A stretch of DNA of 22,116 bases from Candidatus Merdimorpha stercoravium. Its GTDB lineage: Bacteria > Bacteroidota > Bacteroidia > Flavobacteriales > UBA1820. The notes under the pieces were generated by a model. It made no database searches. It was not told where the DNA came from and was given only the letters and a program-made list of their open reading frames with translations. Of this stretch, positions 7,480 through 14,110 are shown piece after piece. Position 1 is the first letter of the stretch; every line of letters starts with the position of its first letter. The translations under genes and the position numbers were made by a program. The stretch is taken from positions 1-22,116 of the forward strand of contig DVLY01000151.1 in NCBI GenBank assembly GCA_018715295.1. The letters are read 5' to 3'.

Positions 7480-8649
7480 ATGGACAAGAACAGACGCGAT
7501 TTTCTCAAAAAAGCAGCGATAGTAACCGGCGCCGGAATACTGGCCGGTGCCTCCAACCCCGTACTGGCTTCGGTGGTGGGCGGCTCGAAAGCCCCGGCGA
7601 TCCAAAAAGGCGGCAGCAAAACGATGAAACTGACATTCAAACCCTACGAAACCAAATTTCTCCACCAGTTTGCCGTATCGGGTTCTTCCCGGGCTTTCAC
7701 CGAACTGGTGCAGGTGCAGATAGAATACGACGGAGTGGTGGGCTACGGCGAGGCCGTAACGCCTCCCTACCTGGGCGAATCGCAGGCCTCGGTGGTGGAA
7801 TTCCTCAAGCGGGTGGACCTCTCCCAGTTCTCCAATCCTTTCGAGTTGGACGACATCCTCACCTACGTCGATAACATCACCGCGTACAATGCGGCTGCCA
7901 AGGCTTCCATCGACATCGCCCTGCACGACTTGGTGGGCAAGCTCCTGGGGGCGAAATGGTGCGACATCTGGGGTTATACGGCTGCCAAAGCACCGGCTAC
8001 GTCCTACACCATCGGCATCGACACGCCGGAGGTGGTCCGCCAGAAAACCCGAGAGGCCGCTCCGTACAGCATCATCAAGGTCAAACTCGGCGGCGAGGAA
8101 GACAAGGAACTGGTCAAGACCATCCGCGAGATCGAACCGACCAAACCGTTGTGCGTGGATGCCAACCAAGGGTGGAAGGACAAGAGCTATGCCCTGGACA
8201 TGATCTACTGGTGCAAGGAAAACGGCTTTATCTTCGTCGAGCAGCCTATCGGCCGCTACAATCTCGACGACATGGCCTGGATCACCGAGCGCAGCCCTCT
8301 GCCCACCGTGGCCGACGAGTCGTGCCAGCGCCTGGTCGATGTCAAGAAACTCCACGGGGTATTCTCGGCCATCAACATCAAACTGATGAAGTGCACCGGT
8401 ATGCGCGAAGCCCACAAGATGGTCGAACTGGCCCGTGCGCTGGACATGAAGATCATGTTGGGCTGCATGAGCGGTGAAACATCGTGCGGCATTTCGGCAG
8501 CAGCCCAGCTTTCCCCGGCCATCGACTGGGCCGACCTGGACGGCAACCTGCTGATAAACAACGACAACTTCACCGGCATGAAAATCGTAAACGGAAAAAT
8601 AACCTTGGCCGACCTCCCCGGAGTGGGAGCCGTGCCCAAAAAAGCGTAA
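7480..8649 (+). CDS. Tat-exported L-Ala-D/L-Glu (dipeptide) epimerase, enolase superfamily
   Basis: A 389-residue enolase-superfamily protein. Catalytic lysines lie at KVK (Lys200, Lys202) and NIK (Lys301). Metal ligands are Asp227 (DANQGW), Glu254 (EQPI) and Asp279 (ADES). The C-terminal DLD motif (352-354) is the DxD that holds the dipeptide alpha-ammonium group in dipeptide epimerases. The family converts L-Ala-D-Glu to L-Ala-L-Glu in murein peptide recycling. The N-terminus has a twin-arginine signal, NRRDFLKK followed by a hydrophobic stretch, and the catalytic domain starts near Met49, so export is predicted; E. coli YcjG is cytoplasmic. The gene begins 36 bp after the NlpC/P60 stop, behind an SD-like AAGGAAG (7468-7474), and ends 6 bp before the next start. 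Dipeptide specificity is inferred from motifs and context. Confidence 0.88.
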   Translation: MDKNRRDFLKKAAIVTGAGILAGASNPVLASVVGGSKAPAIQKGGSKTMKLTFKPYETKFLHQFAVSGSSRAFTELVQVQIEYDGVVGYGEAVTPPYLGESQASVVEFLKRVDLSQFSNPFELDDILTYVDNITAYNAAAKASIDIALHDLVGKLLGAKWCDIWGYTAAKAPATSYTIGIDTPEVVRQKTREAAPYSIIKVKLGGEEDKELVKTIREIEPTKPLCVDANQGWKDKSYALDMIYWCKENGFIFVEQPIGRYNLDDMAWITERSPLPTVADESCQRLVDVKKLHGVFSAINIKLMKCTGMREAHKMVELARALDMKIMLGCMSGETSCGISAAAQLSPAIDWADLDGNLLINNDNFTGMKIVNGKITLADLPGVGAVPKKA

Positions 8650-8655
8650 AATACA

Positions 8656-10080
8656 ATGAAGAAACACTTTCTTACTACGGCAGCCGCTTCGGCAGCACTT
8701 TTGCTGGTAGCGGCTTGCGGCTCGAAAACTCCTGACGAGCAACTTCGCGACAACCTGGCCGCCGGCGAATACGCCCAGGCGGAAAAATTGCTCGATTCGC
8801 TCATCGCCGGTGCAGGCGACGACTTCGAGAGAGCACTGGGATACATCCAGAAGAAGGATTCGCTTTACAAGCTCCGCAGCGATTTCCGTCGCACCAAGGA
8901 TGAAATGATCACCTACGTGGAGCGTTACTATGGCGACAGCGCCCTGGTGAAGGTCAACGGTTGGATCAAGGACGGTACGCTCGAATACCGAGTGATCGAC
9001 GGCGATACGCTCTTTTTCCGCAATGCCGCTCCCAATGTGTTCCGTGTGGACAAGGAAGCGATCGCCCGCGCTTCGGTGGGCGACGACGGAGGCCGTTCGC
9101 AGGATTCGGTGCTCAATGCCAACCTGCCGGAGATCCTGGCGGCTCCCAGCGGTCAGATCGCGGCGCCCAAGAAGATGAAAGTACGCCACCACATTACCGT
9201 CAAGGCCGATGCTGTTCCGGCCGGCGACACGCTGCGGGTATGGATCCCGATGCCGCGTCCCGATGTGCCGCGTCAGACGGATGTACAACTCTTGGGCTCG
9301 TCCGATTCGGTAACCGTTTCCCCGCTGGAATACGGACATTACAGCGCATACATGGAACGGGTGGCCGAAGCCGGAAAACCGACCGAGTTTTACGTGGATT
9401 ACCAGTACACGTGCTGGGGACAGCATTTCGACCTGGAAGGGGTTGAAATCGCTCCGTACGACACCGCCTCGGCCGTGTACAAACAGTACACCGCTGTCCG
9501 CGCTCCGCATCTGTTGCAGAGCGAGTCGATGCGGCAGCTGGCCGCCGAGATCGTCGGCGACGAGACCCATCCGTACCTCAAACTCCGCAAGATCTTCGAT
9601 TACGTCAAACAGTACCCCTGGGCTTCGGCGCTCAACTATTCGATCATCGAGGACATTCCCCAGTATGTGCTGGACAACAAAAAAGGCGACTGCGGTCAGG
9701 TGGCCCTGCTGCTGATCAACCTGTCGCGCGCGGCCGGCATTCCTGCGCGTTGGCAGAGCGGTCTGATGATGCACCCCGGGGCTTGGAACATGCACGACTG
9801 GGCTGAAGTGTACTACGAAGGCATCGGTTGGACGCCGGTGGACGTTTCCTTCGGCCGCAACCAGACCTTGACCAACGAGGGCGGTGCGCAGTTCTTCGAC
9901 AGCGGTATCGACTCCTACCGGATGGTAGCCAACAGCGACTATACGTGCGGTTTCTATCCGCCCAAGAAATATCCGGCCAGCGACACGGTCGATTTCCAGG
10001 CCGGAGAGGTCGAGACTTCCGACGGCAACCTGTTCTACGACAAGTGGTCGTGGGGTCTGGACATCGATTACCTGAATTGA
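8656..10080 (+). CDS. Transglutaminase-like domain lipoprotein
   Basis: A 474-residue probable lipoprotein (lipobox LVAAC, Cys21). An N-terminal helical part of about 150 residues is followed by a beta-rich segment (about 175-270) and a transglutaminase-like cysteine peptidase fold. The triad is visible: Cys346 in GDCGQVALL, His380 in MHDWAEVYY and Asp396 in PVDVSFG. Bacterial members of this fold usually hydrolyse rather than cross-link, as peptidases or amidases. It starts 6 bp after the epimerase stop and closes the operon, so a role in processing muropeptides at the membrane is likely by context, but the bond it acts on cannot be read from sequence. A long hairpin with a T run follows the stop. 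Confidence 0.85.
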   Translation: MKKHFLTTAAASAALLLVAACGSKTPDEQLRDNLAAGEYAQAEKLLDSLIAGAGDDFERALGYIQKKDSLYKLRSDFRRTKDEMITYVERYYGDSALVKVNGWIKDGTLEYRVIDGDTLFFRNAAPNVFRVDKEAIARASVGDDGGRSQDSVLNANLPEILAAPSGQIAAPKKMKVRHHITVKADAVPAGDTLRVWIPMPRPDVPRQTDVQLLGSSDSVTVSPLEYGHYSAYMERVAEAGKPTEFYVDYQYTCWGQHFDLEGVEIAPYDTASAVYKQYTAVRAPHLLQSESMRQLAAEIVGDETHPYLKLRKIFDYVKQYPWASALNYSIIEDIPQYVLDNKKGDCGQVALLLINLSRAAGIPARWQSGLMMHPGAWNMHDWAEVYYEGIGWTPVDVSFGRNQTLTNEGGAQFFDSGIDSYRMVANSDYTCGFYPPKKYPASDTVDFQAGEVETSDGNLFYDKWSWGLDIDYLN

Positions 10081-10095
10081 TCCTTTCCCTTTAAG

Positions 10096-10175
10096 TCCAC
10101 CCCTCCTCTCCCCGGTGCGGCAGTTTGCGCAAGGCGAAAAATCGCACCGGGAAGATGGAGGGGTGGATAGTTTTT
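10096..10175 (+). terminator. Long two-part hairpin with T-run after the transglutaminase gene
   Basis: Two nested perfect 9-bp arms pair: 10096-10104 with 10159-10167 (TCCACCCCT/AGGGGTGGA), and 10111-10119 with 10143-10151 (CCCGGTGCG/CGCACCGGG). A small internal loop separates them and a 23-nt apical loop closes the structure. TTTTT follows at 10171-10175. This fits an intrinsic terminator for the upstream operon, though the structure is longer than usual and abuts the presumed fumarase promoter. Confidence 0.5.
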
Positions 10176-10177
10176 AG

Positions 10178-10185
10178 TAGCTTTG
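10178..10185 (+). promoter_or_regulatory. Candidate -7 element for the fumarase gene
   Basis: TAGCTTTG matches TAnnTTTG and sits right after the terminator-like hairpin. The -33 region is poor (ATGG at 19-bp spacing). If real, the fumarase mRNA has a leader of roughly 180 nt. Confidence 0.4.
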
Positions 10186-10373
10186 CAGGGTAGAAGCGCC
10201 CCGGGACGGCAGAGGAGGAACGTGCGAGGATGAAGGGGCTGGAGAGGCGGTCGCGGAACGTCCCGTTGGGGCAAATCCCCGCCAAATCCCCGCGGGCACC
10301 AAGCGGAGCCAACCGGAAGAGCATGCGAAGAGATTTTTAAGATTAAGGAATATACAACAATTTGAACAAGCAA
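10186..10373 (+). other. GC-rich structured intergenic leader upstream of fumarase
   Basis: About 190 bp with no recognisable gene. It contains a long-range pairing of 10198-10208 (GCCCCGGGACG) with 10259-10272 (CGTCCC, three unpaired bases, GGGGC), and an exact 11-bp tandem duplication CAAATCCCCGC at 10272-10282 and 10283-10293. A small reading frame of 36 very basic codons runs from ATG 10230 to TAA 10340. It has no good ribosome-binding context and I do not call it a gene. No riboswitch consensus I know fits. The last 30 bases are AT-rich, as expected before a start codon in this phylum. Confidence 0.45.
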
Positions 10374-11999
10374 ATGGCTGAATTCAAGTATCAAACACCA
10401 AAGCCGCTGGGCGAAGACACCACCGAGTATCGCCTGCTGACCAAAGATTACGTATCGGTCGTGGAATGCGGCGGAAGAAAAATCCTCAAAGTAGAACCCG
10501 AAGGACTTCGCCTGCTGGCACGTGAAGCCTTTGCCGACGTATCGTTCTACCTGCGCCCCGCGCACCTGAAAAAACTGGCCTCCATCCTGGACGACCCCGA
10601 AGCCTCGGACAATGACAAGTTCGTCGCTTACACCATGCTGCGCAACCAGGTCGTAGCCGCACAAGGCAAACTCCCCACCTGTCAGGACACCGGTACCGCC
10701 ATCGTCATGGCCAAGAAGGGCGAGGATGTCTATACCGGGGTGGACGATGCCGAATGGCTCTCCCACGGTGCGTACGACACCTACCAGGAGCGCAACCTGC
10801 GCTATTCCCAGGTAGTGCCCTACACCATGCTCGAGGAAAAGAACTCCGGCACCAACATGCCCGCCCAGGTGGACATCTATTCCAAGCCGGGCAACCATTA
10901 CGACTTCCTGTTCGTTACCAAAGGCGGCGGTTCGGCCAACAAGACCTTCCTGTTCCAGCAGACCAAGGCCCTGCTCACGGAAGCCAACCTCGAAAGATTC
11001 CTCCGCGAAAAGATCCAGACCCTCGGCACGGCAGCCTGCCCGCCGTATCACCTGGCTATCGTCATCGGAGGCACCTCGGCCGAAACCAACCTCAAGACCG
11101 TCAAGGAAGCATCGACCGGTTATCTCGACGCCCTGCCCACGCACGGCAACGACGGCGGCCAGGCTTTCCGCGACCTCGAATGGGAAGCCAAGGCGTTGAA
11201 GATATGCCAGGAATACGGTCTCGGTGCGCAGTTCGGCGGAAAATACTACGTGCACGACGTCCGGGTTATCCGCATGCCGCGTCACGCGGCTTCGTGCCCG
11301 GTGGGCATCGGGGTAAGCTGCTCGGCCGACCGGAACATCAAGGCCAAGATCACCGAGGAGGGTATCTTCCTCGAACAGCTCGAAAAGCATCCTGAAAAAT
11401 ACCTTCCCGCCCAGGAACCCAAACTGGCTCCGGCCGTGAAGATCGACCTGGATCGCCCGATGAAGGAAGTCCTGGCCGAACTGACCAAGTACCCCATCAA
11501 GACGCGTTTGAGCCTCTCCGGTACGCTCATCGTGGCGCGCGACATCGCCCACGCCCGCATCAAAGCCATGCTGGACGAAGGAAAACCGATGCCCGAGTAC
11601 TTCAAGAACCACCCCATCTATTACGCCGGCCCGGCCAAGACGCCTGCCGGAATGCCTTCCGGTAGCTTCGGCCCGACCACAGCCGGCCGCATGGACCCCT
11701 ATGTGGACGAATTCCAGAAGCACGGCGGTTCGATGATCATGGTGGCCAAGGGCAACCGTTCGCCCATCGTCCGCGATGCGTGCAAGGCCAACGGCGGCTT
11801 CTACCTCGGTTCCATCGGCGGTCCGGCCGCTATCCTGGCAGCCGAGAACATCAAGTCGGTCGAAGTGGTCGATTTCGAAGAGCTGGGCATGGAGGCTGTC
11901 CGCAAGATCCGCGTGGAAGATTTCCCGGCCTTTATCATCTGCGATGACAAGGGCAACGATTTCTTCGAGCAGCTCTGCGGAGGCTGCAGCCATCACTGA
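10374..11999 (+). CDS. Fumarate hydratase, class I ([4Fe-4S], FumA/FumB type)
   Basis: A 541-residue cytosolic enzyme that interconverts fumarate and L-malate, colinear with E. coli FumA (548 residues) over its length. The three cysteines expected to bind the [4Fe-4S] cluster are Cys103 (PTCQDTGT), Cys222 (AACPPYH) and Cys308 (ASCPVG). Other hallmark segments are GGGSANKT, GGTSAETNLKTVK, PIYYAGPAKTP and DDKGNDFF. I chose the ATG at 10374, giving MAEFKYQTP, over an in-frame TTG four codons earlier, because it matches the family N-terminus. In anaerobic Bacteroidota this enzyme serves the reductive branch to succinate. It is monocistronic: a structured leader lies upstream and a strong terminator downstream. 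Confidence 0.95.
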   Translation: MAEFKYQTPKPLGEDTTEYRLLTKDYVSVVECGGRKILKVEPEGLRLLAREAFADVSFYLRPAHLKKLASILDDPEASDNDKFVAYTMLRNQVVAAQGKLPTCQDTGTAIVMAKKGEDVYTGVDDAEWLSHGAYDTYQERNLRYSQVVPYTMLEEKNSGTNMPAQVDIYSKPGNHYDFLFVTKGGGSANKTFLFQQTKALLTEANLERFLREKIQTLGTAACPPYHLAIVIGGTSAETNLKTVKEASTGYLDALPTHGNDGGQAFRDLEWEAKALKICQEYGLGAQFGGKYYVHDVRVIRMPRHAASCPVGIGVSCSADRNIKAKITEEGIFLEQLEKHPEKYLPAQEPKLAPAVKIDLDRPMKEVLAELTKYPIKTRLSLSGTLIVARDIAHARIKAMLDEGKPMPEYFKNHPIYYAGPAKTPAGMPSGSFGPTTAGRMDPYVDEFQKHGGSMIMVAKGNRSPIVRDACKANGGFYLGSIGGPAAILAAENIKSVEVVDFEELGMEAVRKIRVEDFPAFIICDDKGNDFFEQLCGGCSHH

Positions 12000-12025
12000 T
12001 CCGTCGGATCCGTTCCGACTTCGGG

Positions 12026-12059
12026 CACGGGGGCGCTGAAAGCGCCCCCGTGTTTTTTT
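12026..12059 (+). terminator. Strong intrinsic terminator after fumarase
   Basis: A perfect 12-bp stem (CACGGGGGCGCT, 12026-12037, with 12041-12052), a 3-nt GAA loop, and seven T residues at 12053-12059. It begins 26 bp after the fumarase stop. Confidence 0.92.
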
Positions 12060-12175
12060 GGTCCGCCAGGACTCTTTTGCAGGAAGGGGATCGGGGCGGG
12101 CGGAGGTGGTTTGTGAAGAAAGGACGGGAAAAAGATGTAAATTGCACCGGAAGCGGGACCAAAATTCGTTCAAGG

Positions 12176-12997
12176 ATGAGAAGAATTGCATGGATCGCAG
12201 TGCTCCTGTCAGCGTGCGGGGCGCTGTGGGGGCAGGAGATCACCGAAGAGAATTTTCTGAAGGAAGAAAACGCACTGGCGGCGCGTTTCGAGGCGCAGAG
12301 CGAAGCCTTCTCCGGGCAATTTGCCGCTGCGCAGAGCCAGGCGAAAAGAGACAGCCTGACGGCTGCCTACAACGCTCTTTTCCAGCAGTGCCTTCACGCT
12401 ATGGAGGTATTGAGTGTGAAATACGCAGCGACCCCCAGCGGCCTGCAGCGGTGTTTTGCGGTGCGGCTCGGCCTGTCCAAGGATACGCTTCGCGCCGTAT
12501 GGAATCGCCTGCCGAAGGAACTGCGCCGCAGCCCGTACGGTCGGGCGGTGGCTCTTCATTGTCGCGCGAAGGAGCTGCGTCCGGGCGGGAAGGTGTACAA
12601 CCTCCGTGCGTGGAATGCGCAGGGGAGGCCTTTTCGGTTGCGTCAATGGCGAGGGACACCGGTGCTGCTGCTCTACGGCGGCTTGGGCTGCATGGGCGCT
12701 TCGGGACGGGAATACCTCGATGCGCTGTACGCGAAAACCTCCCGGGAGGAGCTCCGGATCGTCGTGTTTTGGCCGGTTTCTTCCCCGGACGAATTGGCGG
12801 CTCTTGCCGAGGAATACCCGTCGAGATACCTTCAGGTGTCCGATTTCAAGGGCGACACCACTCCCGTGAAGATCCGTTGCCAGGCGCAGGCGACCCCGAC
12901 CTGTTTCCTGCTGGATAGCCGCGGCCGCCTGGTGTTCAAGACCATAGGCCTCTATCCGGGAAAGGTGGAAGAATACTTGTCGGCAAAAGACCGGTAG
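12176..12997 (+). CDS. Exported thioredoxin-fold protein with degenerate active site (TlpA/AhpC-TSA-like)
   Basis: A 273-residue protein with an N-terminal export signal; LLSAC (Cys14) could be a lipobox, or cleavage could be by signal peptidase I near residue 19. Residues 22-130 look helical and match no domain I know. From about 138 a TlpA-like thioredoxin fold can be traced: strand TPVLLLYGG, then GCMGAS at the active-site loop, and the cis-proline segment ATPTCFLLDSRG (Pro241). The usual WCxxC is replaced by GCMGA, so Cys172 remains while the second cysteine is Ala175. Dithiol redox chemistry is therefore unlikely; a one-cysteine or structural role is possible. The start at 12176 was chosen because the longer open frame upstream runs back into the terminator. 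It converges with cysK. Confidence 0.75.
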   Translation: MRRIAWIAVLLSACGALWGQEITEENFLKEENALAARFEAQSEAFSGQFAAAQSQAKRDSLTAAYNALFQQCLHAMEVLSVKYAATPSGLQRCFAVRLGLSKDTLRAVWNRLPKELRRSPYGRAVALHCRAKELRPGGKVYNLRAWNAQGRPFRLRQWRGTPVLLLYGGLGCMGASGREYLDALYAKTSREELRIVVFWPVSSPDELAALAEEYPSRYLQVSDFKGDTTPVKIRCQAQATPTCFLLDSRGRLVFKTIGLYPGKVEEYLSAKDR

Positions 12998-13026
12998 CGC
13001 ATTCGGGAGCGGGTTCGTGGCACGAT

Positions 13027-13085
13027 CTCCCCAAACACCGCGCGGGCATTCCTCTCCGAGGAATGCCCGCGCGGTGTTTGGGGAG
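13027..13085. repeat. Perfect 28-bp inverted repeat between convergent genes
   Basis: The arms 13027-13054 and 13058-13085 are perfectly complementary with a 3-nt apex (TCC). It sits 30 bp after the thioredoxin-like gene stop and 15 bp before the cysK stop codon on the other strand. A run of T is absent on both sides. Position suggests a bidirectional terminator or mRNA 3'-end stabiliser; a dispersed repeat element is the alternative. Confidence 0.8.
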
Positions 13086-13099
13086 GTGGAGGGAGCCTT

Positions 13100-14047
13100 T
13101 CAGAGCGGATACCCCTCGAAGTCGTACAGGGCGGTCGAGAGGTAACGTTCGCCCGTATCGGGCAGCAGCACCACGATATTTTTGCCGGCATAGGCTTCTT
13201 CCTGTGCCAGCAGGGAAGCTGCATAGACAGCCGCTCCCGAGGAAATGCCCACCAGAAGCCCTTCGCAGGTGGCCAGTTCGCGGGAGGTGCGGATAGCATC
13301 CTGATCCTTGACCCGCACGATGCGATCGACTGCGCGGGCGTCGTAGTTGTCCGGGACGAATCCGGCGCCGATCCCTTGCAGGCCGTGCGGGCCGGGCTTT
13401 CCGCCCGAGAGTACCGGCGAGCCGTCCGGTTCGACGGCTACGACTTCGATGTCGGGCCGGTAGGCTTTCAGGGCGCTTCCTACTCCGCTGATCGTCCCCC
13501 CGGTTCCCACTCCGGCGACGAAGACGTCCACTTTTCCGTCGGTGTCGCGCCAGATCTCCGGGGCGGTCGTGCGGCGGTGAGCCTCCGGGTTGGCCGGGTT
13601 GGAAAACTGCTGGAGGATGGCCGAACCCGGGATTTCGGCTTGCAGCGCTTCGGCTTTTTTCACCGCTCCGGCCATTCCTTCGCTCCCCGGGGTGAGGACG
13701 ATCTCGGCTCCCAGTGCGGCGAGGAGTTTGCGGCGTTCGGCGCTCATCGTTTCGGGCATGGTCAGGATCAGGCGGTATCCGCGTACGGCGGCGACCATGG
13801 CCAGGCCTACGCCGGTGTTGCCGCTGGTGGGTTCGATCAGCACAGCTCCGGGAGCCAGGCGGCCTTGTTGCTCGGCGCAGCGGATCATTTCTACGGCGGC
13901 GCGGTCCTTGGTGCTGCCGGCGGGGTTGAAGTATTCCAGTTTGGCGATCAGGTGCGCGTGCAGGTGATGCCGTTTTCCGAATCGGGCGAGTTCCAGTAGC
14001 GGGGTGTTGCCTACCAGGTCGGTTAATGCTTGTGCGATTTTTGCCAT
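13100..14047 (-). CDS. cysK: Cysteine synthase A (O-acetylserine sulfhydrylase)
   Basis: A 315-residue cytosolic PLP enzyme that makes L-cysteine from O-acetylserine and sulfide. Visible hallmarks: NTPLLEL near the N-terminus, NPAGSTKDR with the PLP lysine Lys47, EPTSGNTG for the substrate carboxylate loop, GTGGTISG for the phosphate cup, ISSGAA, and the C-terminal DFEGYPL typical of CysK. Its length matches the family. It lies 63 bp behind cysE on the same strand, so the two form the serine-to-cysteine pathway. The gap between them has a 7-bp GC hairpin (14088-14094 with 14101-14107) without a T tract. No independent promoter is obvious. Confidence 0.93.
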   Translation of the reverse strand: MAKIAQALTDLVGNTPLLELARFGKRHHLHAHLIAKLEYFNPAGSTKDRAAVEMIRCAEQQGRLAPGAVLIEPTSGNTGVGLAMVAAVRGYRLILTMPETMSAERRKLLAALGAEIVLTPGSEGMAGAVKKAEALQAEIPGSAILQQFSNPANPEAHRRTTAPEIWRDTDGKVDVFVAGVGTGGTISGVGSALKAYRPDIEVVAVEPDGSPVLSGGKPGPHGLQGIGAGFVPDNYDARAVDRIVRVKDQDAIRTSRELATCEGLLVGISSGAAVYAASLLAQEEAYAGKNIVVLLPDTGERYLSTALYDFEGYPL

Positions 14048-14110
14048 GGTTTTCGTTTTTTTTCTCCCCTTAGAGTTTTGGAGCGTTCCCGGCGGGAATG
14101 CGCCGGGGGG

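Noticed and set aside
6283..9795. An uninterrupted antisense reading frame of about 1170 codons across the NlpC/P60, epimerase and transglutaminase genes
   Set aside because: All three sense genes are in the same phase and the antisense codons are their exact reverse complements. Antisense stops would need sense TTA, CTA or TCA, which are rare in this GC-rich codon usage. The translation has no recognisable domain.
10230..10340. A 36-codon basic reading frame in the fumarase leader
   Set aside because: No similarity that I recognise, GC-rich upstream context unlike starts in this phylum, and it overlaps the predicted pairing and tandem repeat. Kept only as an observation within the leader.
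10068..12191. Long antisense open frame opposite fumarase
   Set aside because: The sense product aligns with FumA from end to end. The antisense frame also runs through the terminator and leader, which indicates a composition artefact.
14088..14107. GC hairpin between cysE and cysK
   Set aside because: Only 7 bp and no T-tract on the transcribed strand; could be an attenuator but evidence is too thin for a feature.
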